DNA from: Aeromicrobium fastidiosum
GTDB lineage: Bacteria; Actinomycetota; Actinomycetes; Propionibacteriales; Nocardioidaceae
DNA length: 64,000 bases
NCBI RefSeq assembly: GCF_017876595.1
Contig: NZ_JAGIOG010000001.1
Span: forward strand, 1,116,001 to 1,180,000
Reading direction: 5' to 3'
Shown here: in pieces, positions 1-7,906 of the stretch
Layout: each line of letters begins with the position of its first letter
Numbering within the stretch: the stretch's first letter is position 1
The notes under the pieces: generated by a model
What the model was told of the DNA's origin: nothing
Database searches by the model: none
What the model saw: only the letters and a program-made list of their open reading frames with translations
Made by a program: the position numbers and the translations under genes

Positions 1-17
1 GCGGGCACGGTGGGGCC

Positions 18-620
18 TCAGGCTTTCGCGAAGACGTCGGTGAGGGTGGCGTTGAAGGCGTCGAGGTCATCGGGATTGCGCGACGTGACGAGGTCCCAGC
101 CGTTGGCGGGGCAGTGGAAGACCGTTTCGTCTACCCACGAGCCGCCGGCGTTGGCGATGTCGGTCCTGAGGCTCGGGAACGACGTCAGGGTCTTGCCGGG
201 CAGCACGCCGGCCTCGACCAAGGCCCACGGTCCGTGGCAGATCGCTGCGACGGGCTTGCCGGCGTCGGCGAACGCCTTGACCATCGCGACCGAGTCGTCG
301 TCCGCGCGCACGTGGTCGGCGTTGACCGTGCCACCGGGGATGACGAGGGCGTCGAAGTCGGTCGCCGTGGCATCGGCCACGGTCAGGTCGGGGTCGAAGG
401 TCGCGTCCTTGTCGACGTCGCCGACCATCGACTGCACCGGCGAGGTCTCGGGGGCGATGAGCGTCGGCTCACCGCCGGCGTCGATCACGGCCTGCCACGG
501 TGACTCGAGCTCGGCCTTCTCGACGCCGATCTGCGAGGTGAGGAAGGCAATCTTCTTGCCGGACAACGGCTGGCCGGGCTGCGGCTTGTCGGCCTGGGAA
601 GCGGTGGACGGTGATGACAT
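18..620 (-). CDS. DJ-1/PfpI family protein
   Basis: A 200-aa class I glutamine-amidotransferase-like protein of the DJ-1/PfpI superfamily, whose members act as proteases, glyoxalases or general stress proteins. The core shows ALVIPGG and the nucleophile elbow AICHGPWAL with its cysteine, followed by a typical LTSFPSLRTDIANAG segment. An open frame continues upstream to 728, but the ATG at 620 is preferred because AGGAGT sits just before it and the extra N-terminus is unstructured and Arg/Pro-rich. It lies 64 bp downstream of the whiB-like gene on the same strand, so a shared stress response is possible. Substrate cannot be told from sequence. Confidence 0.85.
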   Translation of the reverse strand: MSSPSTASQADKPQPGQPLSGKKIAFLTSQIGVEKAELESPWQAVIDAGGEPTLIAPETSPVQSMVGDVDKDATFDPDLTVADATATDFDALVIPGGTVNADHVRADDDSVAMVKAFADAGKPVAAICHGPWALVEAGVLPGKTLTSFPSLRTDIANAGGSWVDETVFHCPANGWDLVTSRNPDDLDAFNATLTDVFAKA

Positions 621-684
621 CGAAACTCCTGGAAATGGGTCGGCGCGGCCACGGAGCTGAGCTGCCGTGACCGCGCCGGTGAGA

Positions 685-972
685 TCAGCTGGCGATCTTC
701 TCCTGGCGGGCGAGTGCGGCGCGCTCACCCTCGGTCAGACCGCCCCAGACGCCGTACGGCTCGCGCACGGCGAGGGCGTGCTGGCGGCAACGCTCCATGA
801 CGGGGCAGCTGAAGCACAGCTGCTTGGCTGCCTGCTCGCGACGCTCGCGCTTGGCACCGCGTTCTGCCTCAGGGGAGAAGAAGACGGAGCTGTCGACGCC
901 CATGCAGGCGCCCTCGTACTGCCACTCGTACGCGTCCATCATCGGACCGGGGAGCCTGTTGACGTTGACCAT
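685..972 (-). CDS. WhiB-family regulator, WhiB3/WhiD type
   Basis: A 95-aa WhiB-like iron-sulfur transcription factor. The four cluster ligands are Cys23, Cys53, Cys56 and Cys62 (C-x29-C-x2-C-x5-C), followed by the family turn GVWGGLTEGE. The N-terminal LPGP and the VDSSVFF and HALAVREPYG stretches match the WhiB3/WhiD branch rather than WhiB1, WhiB2 or WhiB7. WhiB3/WhiD proteins bind the primary sigma factor and link redox state to metabolism and development. The start at 972 has a good AGAGGA ribosome site; an upstream ATG at 1005 lacks one. It is divergent from the MerR/B12 regulator and shares its palindromic control region. Confidence 0.92.
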   Translation of the reverse strand: MVNVNRLPGPMMDAYEWQYEGACMGVDSSVFFSPEAERGAKRERREQAAKQLCFSCPVMERCRQHALAVREPYGVWGGLTEGERAALARQEKIAS

Positions 973-1038
973 GATGTCCTCTTTCCCCGAATTGAACGGG
1001 ATCAAACCCTTGAAACAGAATGTGTTCGAAACTTACTC

Positions 1039-1080
1039 AGAACTTGTTCAGAGCGCAAGCCCCTGAACAAGTTCTATGCT
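1039..1080. promoter_or_regulatory. Perfect 13-bp inverted repeat plus -10 for the MerR/B12 gene
   Basis: AGAACTTGTTCAG (1039-1051) and CTGAACAAGTTCT (1063-1075) form a perfect inverted repeat with an 11-bp spacer. TATGCT (1075-1080) follows, six bases before the ATG at 1087, which suggests a leaderless transcript. A partial third copy (ACTTACTCAG, 1031-1040) lies directly upstream. The position between two divergent regulator genes makes it the likely operator of the MerR protein, possibly controlling both promoters. Confidence 0.7.
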
Positions 1081-1086
1081 GAGCAC

Positions 1087-2046
1087 ATGCCGAACCCCCA
1101 GAGCGACGAGGCCGCCGAGCCTGTCGCGACGGGGACGCCGGTGGCCGCCATGGTGTGGAACGTCGGGTCCGTCGCCGAGCGGCTGGGCATCTCGCCGTCG
1201 ACGCTGCGCACCTGGGAGCGCCGGTACGGAGTGGGCCCCACGCATCGCACCGCGGGAGGCCATCGCCGGTACACCGAGGACGACATCGCGCGGGTCACGC
1301 TGGTGCAGGCCCTGATCAACCGCGGGGCACCGCCCATGGAGGCCGCCCGGGTGGCTCAGGAGCTGCCGGCGACCGGTCTGGCCGCGGCCCTGTCCGATGC
1401 CTCGGACGACGACCACGGTGCCGACCTCGACCACGCGCAGATCGTCGACGGCATCATCGCGGCGGCGGAGGCGTACGAACCGACCGGTATCGCGTCCCTG
1501 GTCTCGGGAGCACTGCGCCGAGACGGCGTCATCGGTGCATGGGCGGGGGTCATCGCCCCCGCACTCATCCGCATCGGACAGCTGTGGTCAGAGGGGCGGC
1601 TCGGCATCGAGACCGAGCACCTCACGAGCGAGGTCGTGGTCTCCGAGCTGCGCGCACACACCCGGGCGATCGGACGACTCGACACCTCCGGCCCGACCAT
1701 CATCGTCGCGAGCGCCGAGAGCGACCTGCACTCGATGCCGCTCATCGCGCTGGAGGCCGGACTCGCCGAGGCCGGCTTGGCATGCCACGTGCTGGGTGCG
1801 CAGTTCCCGGCCAAGGCCCTGGCCAGCATGACGGCCAACCTGCAGCCGACGATCGTGTTCGTCTGGGCCTCGCTGCCGCGCACCGAGGACGACGAGATGT
1901 GGCAGGTCGTCACCGGCATGGCACCGCCGACGACCGTGATCCTCGGCGGACCCGGTTGGCCCGACAATCCCCATGCCCGCGGTCACGCCACCGTGAGCGT
2001 CAACCTGGAGTCGACGGTCGCGCGCATAGCGTCCCTCGTGGGCTGA
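1087..2046 (+). CDS. MerR-family regulator with cobalamin-binding domain (CarH/LitR-like)
   Basis: A 319-aa regulator. Residues 25-95 are a MerR winged helix (LGISPSTLRTWERRYG, then GGHRRY). The rest is a B12-binding module with a helical bundle and a Rossmann-like domain. It contains W167-x9-E177-H178, the signature of adenosylcobalamin photoreceptors CarH/LitR, and D213-L-H215, where the histidine would be the lower axial ligand. The usual glycine of DxHxxG is replaced by Pro. In known members the dark B12-bound tetramer represses and light releases DNA. No carotenoid genes are visible nearby, so targets may be itself and the divergent whiB-like gene. The ATG at 1087 is preferred; the longer upstream frame runs through the promoter. 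Confidence 0.85.
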   Translation: MPNPQSDEAAEPVATGTPVAAMVWNVGSVAERLGISPSTLRTWERRYGVGPTHRTAGGHRRYTEDDIARVTLVQALINRGAPPMEAARVAQELPATGLAAALSDASDDDHGADLDHAQIVDGIIAAAEAYEPTGIASLVSGALRRDGVIGAWAGVIAPALIRIGQLWSEGRLGIETEHLTSEVVVSELRAHTRAIGRLDTSGPTIIVASAESDLHSMPLIALEAGLAEAGLACHVLGAQFPAKALASMTANLQPTIVFVWASLPRTEDDEMWQVVTGMAPPTTVILGGPGWPDNPHARGHATVSVNLESTVARIASLVG

Positions 2047-2068
2047 ACCGGCCGTTACCGTTGCGTCC

Positions 2069-2869
2069 ATGACCGAACCCCGAGTCCTCGTCGAGATCGA
2101 CGGCCCGATCGCGTACGTGACGCTCAACCGTCCCGACAAGCTCAACGGCATCGACCTCGACACGATCGACGGACTCATCGCCGCCGCCGCCACGGTGCGC
2201 GCCGACCGCGACGTCCGGGCCGTCGTGCTGCGAGGTGCCGGACGCTCGTTCAGCGCCGGGCTCGACTTCGGGGCGGCGTTCGCCGACAAGAAGCGTGTGG
2301 CCCGCTACTTCGTCGCCGGTCCCCGCCGGCTCAACCGCTTCCAGCGGGTCAACCAGGTGTGGCGCGAGCTGCCCGTGCCGGTCGTCGCCGTCGTCCAGGG
2401 CCACTGCTACGGGGCAGGGCTGCAGCTCGTCGCGTGCGCCGACGTCAGGTTCACGACGCCCGACGCGACGTGGGCGATCCTCGAGGCCAAGTGGGGGCTG
2501 GTGCCCGACATGGCCGGCACCGTGCCCTTCAGCGAGCTGCTGCCGGCCGACGTGCTGATGCGGCTCGCGATGACGGGCGAGTCGTTCTCGGGCACCCGGG
2601 CCGCCGAGCTCGGACTGGCCACCGAGGCCGTCGAGGATCCGCTCGCAGCGGCGTTGTCGCTCGTCGACCAGATCGTTGCCCGCTCGCCCGACTCGGTGGC
2701 AGCCACCAAGCAGCTGGTCTACGGCACGCGTCGCGGCACCGCGCGCCGGGCGTGGCGGCTCGAACGCAAGCTGCAGGCCGTGATGTTCAAGGCTCGCAAC
2801 ACCTCGATCGCCCGCAAGGCGGGTGCCGCGAAGGAGACCCCTGAGTTCGGCCCCCGCACATTCGGCTGA
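2069..2869 (+). CDS. Enoyl-CoA hydratase/isomerase (crotonase) family protein
   Basis: A 266-aa crotonase-fold protein acting on acyl-CoA. The oxyanion-hole glycine region GHCYGAGLQL and the segment ILEAKWGLVPDMAG are clear. Compared with classical enoyl-CoA hydratases, the first catalytic Glu (GGGxEL) is Gln here. The second Glu is kept (LEAKWG), and an Asp sits in LVPD where dienoyl-CoA isomerases carry one. An isomerase or other crotonase reaction is therefore at least as likely as hydration. TACCGT at 2055-2060 is a probable -10 and the ATG follows after 8 nt. It may be transcribed separately from the regulator upstream. Confidence 0.85.
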   Translation: MTEPRVLVEIDGPIAYVTLNRPDKLNGIDLDTIDGLIAAAATVRADRDVRAVVLRGAGRSFSAGLDFGAAFADKKRVARYFVAGPRRLNRFQRVNQVWRELPVPVVAVVQGHCYGAGLQLVACADVRFTTPDATWAILEAKWGLVPDMAGTVPFSELLPADVLMRLAMTGESFSGTRAAELGLATEAVEDPLAAALSLVDQIVARSPDSVAATKQLVYGTRRGTARRAWRLERKLQAVMFKARNTSIARKAGAAKETPEFGPRTFG

Positions 2870-2905
2870 TTCCGCGGGTCTGCTCGCGGTTGCTAGGGTT
2901 CCGAC

Positions 2906-3673
2906 GTGACTGATCACAACGAGCCGTCCAAGAAGGTCGCCAACCAGTACGAGCGCGACTACGACTACACCAAGTACTGGGACAACCGCGACTACGAGAA
3001 CGGTGCCGAGCACATCGCCATCCGGCGCCTGCTCAAGGGCAACCACTACCGCAAGGCCGCCGACATCGGTGGTGGCTTCGGCCGCCTGTGCCTGCTGCTG
3101 CGCACGTTCTCCGACGAGGTCACGCTGGCCGAGCCCGCTGCCACGCAGCTCGAGGCCGCCAAGAAGGTGTTGGCCGGCACCGACATCAAGCAGGTGCAGA
3201 TGCAGGCCGACGACTTGAAGTTCGCCGACGGCGAGCTCGACCTGATCACGATGGTGCGCGTCATGCACCACATCCCCGAGCCGTCGGCCGAGTTCGCCGA
3301 GATCTCCCGCGTGCTCGCGCCCGGCGGCACCGCGATCATCGAGGTCGCCAACTACGGCCACTTCATGAACCGTCGCCGCCACAAGAAGCAGGGCACGCCG
3401 CTGCCGACCGCGCCGGTCGACATCCGCCAGACCAAGGCCGACGAGCCCGACGCGATCGCGTTCGTCAACCACAACATCGACACCGTCGTGGGGCAGCTCG
3501 CCGCTGCGGGTCTGGTGCTCGACAGCAAGCTCTCGGTGTCCAACCTGCGCAGTCAGAAGGTCAAGAAGGTGCTGCCCAAGAGCGTCATGCTGGCCGCCGA
3601 GCGCATCAGCCAGAAGCGCCTCGCCAAGAGCGACTTCGGCCCCAGCATCTTCCTCAAGCTCCGCAAGAGCTGA
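2906..3673 (+). CDS. Class I SAM-dependent methyltransferase
   Basis: A 255-aa methyltransferase of the Methyltransf_11 type. Motif I is AADIGGGFGRL (about residues 51-61), the acidic motif II follows at VTLAEPA, and the post-motif VRVMHHIPEPSAEF leads to the LAPGGTAIIEV strand. The N-terminal YDYTKYWDNRDYE resembles small-molecule or lipid methyltransferases, but the substrate is not evident. The start is GTG at 2906, preceded by TAGGGT (2894-2899) with a 6-nt gap, so the mRNA is probably leaderless. Its stop overlaps the proposed CTG start of the next gene by four bases. Confidence 0.85.
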   Translation: MTDHNEPSKKVANQYERDYDYTKYWDNRDYENGAEHIAIRRLLKGNHYRKAADIGGGFGRLCLLLRTFSDEVTLAEPAATQLEAAKKVLAGTDIKQVQMQADDLKFADGELDLITMVRVMHHIPEPSAEFAEISRVLAPGGTAIIEVANYGHFMNRRRHKKQGTPLPTAPVDIRQTKADEPDAIAFVNHNIDTVVGQLAAAGLVLDSKLSVSNLRSQKVKKVLPKSVMLAAERISQKRLAKSDFGPSIFLKLRKS

Positions 3674-4284
3674 ACACCTACCGCACGGTCGCCAGGTCGG
3701 CCACGGCCGAGATCGAGGTCAGGCGCTCCCGGTTCCTCGCGGTCGTCGTCCGAGTCGACGACGAGGCGGGAGCGCGCGACGTCATCGCGTCCGCCCGGCG
3801 TGAGCACCACGACGCCCGCCACCACTGCAGTGCCTTCGTGATCGGTGCGGACACATCGCTGCGTCGCAGCAACGACGACGGCGAGCCGGCGGGCACGGCC
3901 GGGGCCCCGATGCTCGAGGTGCTGACCCGCCGGGGCGTGAGTGACGTCGTAGCCGTGGTCACCCGATGGTTCGGCGGGACGCTGCTGGGCGCCGGCGGTC
4001 TGGTGCGGGCCTACGGTGACGCGGTCGGCCTGGCGCTCGACGAGGCCGGGGTGCAAGAGCGTCGCCTGCGCCACACGATGCGGGTCACGGCGGCGGCCAC
4101 CGACGCCGGTTCCTTGGACCATCGCCTCCGATCGCTGGGGACGGTGACGGACGTCCAGTACGGGGACGACGTCGTGTTCACGGTCGGTGTGAGCGACCCC
4201 GCTCGCTTCGCCGACGAGGTGGCTGCGGCCAGCACCGGCCGCGCGACGGTGGACCAGTCCGGCACATCATGGGGCGACACCTGA
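3670..4284 (+). CDS. YigZ/IMPACT family protein, probable CTG start
   Basis: A 204-aa protein of the UPF0029/IMPACT (YigZ) family, a ribosome-associated fold of unclear bacterial function. The opening TYRTVARSATAEIEVRRSRF, the GEPAGTAG loop and TRWFGGTLLGAGGLVRAYG are diagnostic. No in-frame ATG, GTG or TTG lies near the expected N-terminus. The only candidate matching the family N-terminus is CTG at 3670, which overlaps the upstream TGA as CTGA. Translational coupling with the methyltransferase is therefore likely. The length from this start matches family norms. The family call is firm; the start codon is inference. Confidence 0.85.
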   Translation: MNTYRTVARSATAEIEVRRSRFLAVVVRVDDEAGARDVIASARREHHDARHHCSAFVIGADTSLRRSNDDGEPAGTAGAPMLEVLTRRGVSDVVAVVTRWFGGTLLGAGGLVRAYGDAVGLALDEAGVQERRLRHTMRVTAAATDAGSLDHRLRSLGTVTDVQYGDDVVFTVGVSDPARFADEVAAASTGRATVDQSGTSWGDT

Positions 4285-4320
4285 GGCCGCTGGGTCCTGA
4301 CCATGGACGAGCGGAGCGAG

Positions 4321-5532
4321 TCACGCGGCCTCGTGCGAGCCCTGGCGAGCGCGAGAAGTGAGCGACGACGTCGCGCCCGCGTACCAGTTGCGCGCCGCCA
4401 CCGCGGTGTCCGGGTAGTCGCTGAAGACCGCGTCGATGCCTGTCCGGAAGAACGTGTCGAGCTCGCCGAAGATGTCGCCCTTGGCGTTGGGGTCGTCGCC
4501 GTCGCGGAAGTCGGCGGGCAGGAACTGGTTCTCGTCGCGGAACGTGTAGACGACGACCTTGAGCCCGGCGCGGTGGGCGTCGTCCACGACAGACGTCGGC
4601 TGGGTCAGGAAGCCCGCCGCGTCGCGCGGGATGACGCTGCTCTTCTCGGGTCCGAGCCAGTCGGCGTAGGTCGCGACCCGGCGCAGCCCGGCAGGTGACA
4701 TCAGGTCGGCGTAGGTGCGGGGATCGCCCTGAGCGACCAGGTCGTACGGAGCCCCCGTCGCCGACGTCAGCTGCACGAGCTTGACCTTGGTCTCGCGCGA
4801 CAGCTGCCGCAGGTTGCTGGTCTCGAACGACTGGATCACGACCTTCGACTTCTTGGAGTCGAGTCCTGCCAGGCGCAGCGACCGCAGCAGCGGACGCTCG
4901 AGGGGCAACCCGATCGACCGGAAGTACGTCGGGTGCTTCGTCTCGGGCGCGACGCCGATCGTCCGACCTCTCGCGCGACTCTCCCGCCGGACGAGATCGA
5001 GGATCTCGTCGAACGTCGGCACCTGGAAGCGTCCGTCGTAGCGGGTGTTGCCGGGGCGCACACCGGGCAGCCGTTCCTTGGCGCGCAGCGTCCGCAGCTC
5101 GCGCAGCGAGAAGTCCTCGGTGAACCAGCCCGACACCGCGACGCCGTCGATCGTCTTGGTCGTCTTGCGGTTCGCGAACTCGGGGTGGTCGGCGACGTCG
5201 GTCGTGCCGCTGATCTCGTTCTCGTGGCGGGCGACCAGCACGCCGTCCTTGGTGCTGACCAGATCGGGCTCGATGTAGTCGGCACCCATGCGGATGGCCA
5301 GCTCGTAGGCGGCGAGCGTGTGCTCGGGCCGGTAGCCGGACGCGCCGCGGTGCGCGAAGACCGTGACGGGCTGGGCGTGCCGGGGCGGCTCCGCGTGACG
5401 GCGGTCGATCGCCGGAGCGGGCTCGGCGGTGGCGGGCACGGCGGTGAGGCCCGTGGCGAGTGCTGCGGCCCCGATGACGTGGGCGGCGCGGCGGACGTGC
5501 GGCGTGATCGTTCCCGTGGAGAGGAGTGTCAT
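4321..5532 (-). CDS. Secreted glycerophosphodiester phosphodiesterase
   Basis: A 403-aa secreted enzyme that hydrolyses glycerophosphodiesters to glycerol-3-phosphate and an alcohol. A signal peptide (about residues 1-36, ending AVPATA) precedes the TIM barrel. The catalytic start is His61-Arg62-Gly63 (FAHRGASG), with Glu70, the metal-binding EPD at 88-90 and His103 (ARHEN). The C-terminal DAVFSDYPD segment is also typical. The length is longer than cytoplasmic UgpQ and fits extracellular GlpQ-like enzymes, suggesting phosphate or glycerol scavenging from lipids or teichoic acids. It converges on the YigZ gene. The ATG at 5532 has only a weak GGAG close upstream. Confidence 0.9.
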   Translation of the reverse strand: MTLLSTGTITPHVRRAAHVIGAAALATGLTAVPATAEPAPAIDRRHAEPPRHAQPVTVFAHRGASGYRPEHTLAAYELAIRMGADYIEPDLVSTKDGVLVARHENEISGTTDVADHPEFANRKTTKTIDGVAVSGWFTEDFSLRELRTLRAKERLPGVRPGNTRYDGRFQVPTFDEILDLVRRESRARGRTIGVAPETKHPTYFRSIGLPLERPLLRSLRLAGLDSKKSKVVIQSFETSNLRQLSRETKVKLVQLTSATGAPYDLVAQGDPRTYADLMSPAGLRRVATYADWLGPEKSSVIPRDAAGFLTQPTSVVDDAHRAGLKVVVYTFRDENQFLPADFRDGDDPNAKGDIFGELDTFFRTGIDAVFSDYPDTAVAARNWYAGATSSLTSRARQGSHEAA

Positions 5533-5617
5533 GGCTCCAGACCACGCGCGGCAGGTGACGACGGCGTGGCCGTCACCCCGACATCAGGTGAACAGTCGGC
5601 GGGGAGCGGGGGACGGG

Positions 5618-6145
5618 CTACAGCGCGCCGAGGCGGGTGAGCACGTCGCGCACGTGCTTCAGGGCGTTCTTCTCGTTGAGGCCCGTGGTGTCGTCGAAGT
5701 AGAGGCCGTCGCCGATGAGCTGGATCGTGCGGGCCAGCGACTCGTCCTCGAGGTGCTCGAGCAGGACGGCGAACCACCACTCCCGCAGGTCGCCGAGGGC
5801 GTCCGACGCCCGCGAGTCGTTCTCCTGGGCGATGCGGGCCGTGGCGATGAGCGCACGGTCGAAGTCGCTGCCGGTGTTGATCGAGGTGGTCAGGTAGAAG
5901 TCGACGGGGCCCTTCTTGGCCGTGCGCATCTTCTCGACGTCGGTGCGGCCCTGCTCCCGCAGGCGGGTCAGCATGCCGTCGACCAGCTCGTCCTTGCTGT
6001 GGAAGTGGTAGAGCAGGCCGCCCTTGGAGACCTTGGCCTCGGCGGCGACGGCGTCGAGCGTGGCCGAGCGGCTGCCGCCCGTGACCATCAGCGTCTCGAA
6101 GGCGTCGAGGAGGCGGTCCCGGGTCGAACGTTCGTCTGCCGCCAT
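5618..6145 (-). CDS. TetR-family repressor of the adjacent efflux gene
   Basis: A 175-aa TetR regulator. Residues 8-55 form the helix-turn-helix (ATLDAVAAEAKVSKGGLLYH), followed by a helical ligand domain. The ATG at 6145 begins MAADERSTRDRLL, a normal TetR N-terminus; the longer frame to 6442 runs through the divergent gene and is rejected. It is divergent from the DHA2 transporter, with a near-perfect 10-bp inverted repeat between them. By analogy with QacR-type pairs it probably represses the pump and itself until a substrate binds. Confidence 0.9.
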   Translation of the reverse strand: MAADERSTRDRLLDAFETLMVTGGSRSATLDAVAAEAKVSKGGLLYHFHSKDELVDGMLTRLREQGRTDVEKMRTAKKGPVDFYLTTSINTGSDFDRALIATARIAQENDSRASDALGDLREWWFAVLLEHLEDESLARTIQLIGDGLYFDDTTGLNEKNALKHVRDVLTRLGAL

Positions 6146-6189
6146 GGGCCACAGCCTACAGAGATCGACGTCACCCCACCCGTGGTCTC

Positions 6190-6215
6190 TACTGTACCGG
6201 CTGGACGGTATAGTA
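6190..6215. promoter_or_regulatory. Probable TetR operator
   Basis: TACTGTACCG (6190-6199) and CGGTATAGTA (6206-6215) are inverted repeats matching at 9 of 10 positions around a 6-bp spacer. The site lies between the divergent TetR and MFS genes, about 34 bp before the MFS start. GGTATAGT inside it could serve as an overlapping -10, so repressor binding would block RNA polymerase. Confidence 0.75.
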
Positions 6216-6248
6216 GGCCGGACGACAACCCACCGTGAGGAGGACGAC

Positions 6249-7793
6249 ATGACCACGATCGACAACACCGCCGTAACCATGCACGCAGCCAAGGACCGGC
6301 CCGGAGCCGTGCAGCGGGCGCGACCCCGCGACTGGGCCGCACTCGCGGTGCTCATGCTGCCCGTCCTCATGGTGTCGGTCGACAACACCGTCCTGAGCTT
6401 CGCGCTGCCGGCCATCAGCATCGACCTCAAGCCCACCGGCACGCAGCTGCTGTGGATCGTCGACCTCTACGCGATCATGCTCGCGGGCCTGCTCATCGCG
6501 ATGGGCAGCATCGGCGACCGGTTCGGACGTCGCCGGCTGCTGCTGATCGGCACCGTCGGCTTCGGTGCCGCCTCGCTCGTCGCGGCGTACAGCCGCAGCC
6601 CCGAGATGCTGCTCGTCGCCCGTGCGCTGCAGGGAGTCTTCGGCGCGACGCTGATGCCGTCGACGCTGTCGCTCATCCGCAACGTGTTCCACGACCCGCG
6701 CGACCGCCGGCTCGCGATCGCGTCATGGGCCGCGATGTTCTCCGGCGGTGCGGCCCTCGGGCCGGTGCTGGGCGGCTGGCTGCTCGGTCACGCGTCCTGG
6801 GGATCGGTGTTCCTGATCAACGTGCCGATCGTCGTGGTGCTGGTGCCGCTGGCCCTCGCGCTGCTGCCGGAGTCGCGCGATCCGTCGCCGAACCCGCTCG
6901 ACCCGTTCGCGATCGTGCTCTCGCTGACGACGATGCTGCCCCTGGTGTTCGGCATCAAGAACCTCGCCGAGCACGGATTGAGTGACCTGACGCTCACGGC
7001 GTTCGCGGTCGGCATCGTCTCGGCGTGGGCGCTGGTGCACCGGCTGCGCACGAGCCCGTCGCCGATGATCGACCTGTCGCTGTTCGCCAACCGGGTGTTC
7101 AGCGGCGCGATCGTCGCCAACCTGCTGAGCCTCATGGGCCTCACGGGCTTCCTCTTCCTCGGCGCGCAGCTGCTGCAGCTCGTGCTCGGCCTGTCGGCGA
7201 TGGACGCCGCGCTGGTGCTCCTGCCGGGGCTCGTCGCGACCGTCCTCGCGGGGTTCGTCGCGGTCAAGCTCGTGAGCGTCGTCAGCGTGCGGGTGCTCGT
7301 GACGGCGAGCTTCGCCGCGTCGGCCGTCGGCTACGCCATCACGGCGTTCACCGAGGTGCCGTCCGTGATGTCGGTGGCCGTCGCCTTCGCGGTGATGGGC
7401 GTCGGCATCGGCATGGCCGAGACCCTGACCAACGACCTGATGCTGTCGAGCGTCCCGTCGTCCAAGGCGGGCGCGGCCTCGGCGATCTCCGAGACGGCGT
7501 ACGAGATCGGTGCGGTGCTCGGCACGGCGGTGCTGGGCACGGTGCTGACGTCGACCTACCGCTCGCACCTGACGTATCCGGCGATGCTGCAGTGGGGCGA
7601 GCGGCAGGGCGCGTTCGAGACGCTCGGCGGCACGGTCGAGGTCGCGAAGTTCTACCCCAACGAAGTCGGCGACGGGCTGCTGGAGTCGGCGCGCACCGCG
7701 TTCGACCTCGGCGTCCAGCACACCTCAGCGGTGGCGATCGTGATCGCCCTCCTGGCGGCGCTCGTCTCCTGGCGCACCCTCAAGCACGCCTGA
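6249..7793 (+). CDS. MFS multidrug transporter, DHA2 (14-TM) family
   Basis: A 514-aa proton-driven drug exporter of the DHA2 family, similar to QacA/SmvA. It shows motif D1 (SVDNTVLSFALPAI), motif A (GSIGDRFGRRRLLL) between TM2 and TM3, and antiporter motif C (GGAALGPVLGGW). There are about 14 hydrophobic segments and the expected length. The ATG at 6249 has the strong site GAGGAGGA. The divergent TetR gene and operator imply substrate-induced expression. A strong hairpin follows the stop. Substrates cannot be predicted; quaternary ammonium compounds and dyes are usual for this group. Confidence 0.92.
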   Translation: MTTIDNTAVTMHAAKDRPGAVQRARPRDWAALAVLMLPVLMVSVDNTVLSFALPAISIDLKPTGTQLLWIVDLYAIMLAGLLIAMGSIGDRFGRRRLLLIGTVGFGAASLVAAYSRSPEMLLVARALQGVFGATLMPSTLSLIRNVFHDPRDRRLAIASWAAMFSGGAALGPVLGGWLLGHASWGSVFLINVPIVVVLVPLALALLPESRDPSPNPLDPFAIVLSLTTMLPLVFGIKNLAEHGLSDLTLTAFAVGIVSAWALVHRLRTSPSPMIDLSLFANRVFSGAIVANLLSLMGLTGFLFLGAQLLQLVLGLSAMDAALVLLPGLVATVLAGFVAVKLVSVVSVRVLVTASFAASAVGYAITAFTEVPSVMSVAVAFAVMGVGIGMAETLTNDLMLSSVPSSKAGAASAISETAYEIGAVLGTAVLGTVLTSTYRSHLTYPAMLQWGERQGAFETLGGTVEVAKFYPNEVGDGLLESARTAFDLGVQHTSAVAIVIALLAALVSWRTLKHA

Positions 7794-7800
7794 CCCGTGG

Positions 7801-7836
7801 GTGCCGGGACACCACGTTCTCGTGGTGTCCCGGCAC
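7801..7836. terminator. Perfect 16-bp stem hairpin after the MFS gene
   Basis: GTGCCGGGACACCACG pairs perfectly with CGTGGTGTCCCGGCAC around a TTCT loop. It starts 8 bp after the transporter stop and has no T-run, as is common in high-GC actinobacteria. It separates this gene from the convergent LysR gene. Confidence 0.85.
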
Positions 7837-7843
7837 GTACCTC

Positions 7844-7890
7844 GGGTTGCAACCCTGGGTGGGTGCGTGAATCCCACGGTCTCGTGGGAT
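7844..7890. terminator. Palindrome and second hairpin before the LysR stop
   Basis: GGGTTGCAACCC (7844-7855) is a perfect 12-bp palindrome. ATCCCACG/CGTGGGAT (7871-7890, loop GTCT) is a second hairpin, 17 bp from the LysR stop. Together with the 7801 hairpin they form a three-part convergent terminator, and the last one would serve the minus strand. Confidence 0.6.
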
Positions 7891-7906
7891 GCCGACGCGG
7901 CCCGGC

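Noticed and set aside
1063-1075. SOS box near the MerR gene (GTTCGAAAC and CTGAACAAGTTC)
   Set aside because: It does not match TCGAAC-N4-GTTCGA; the longer 13-bp inverted repeat is better explained as a MerR operator.
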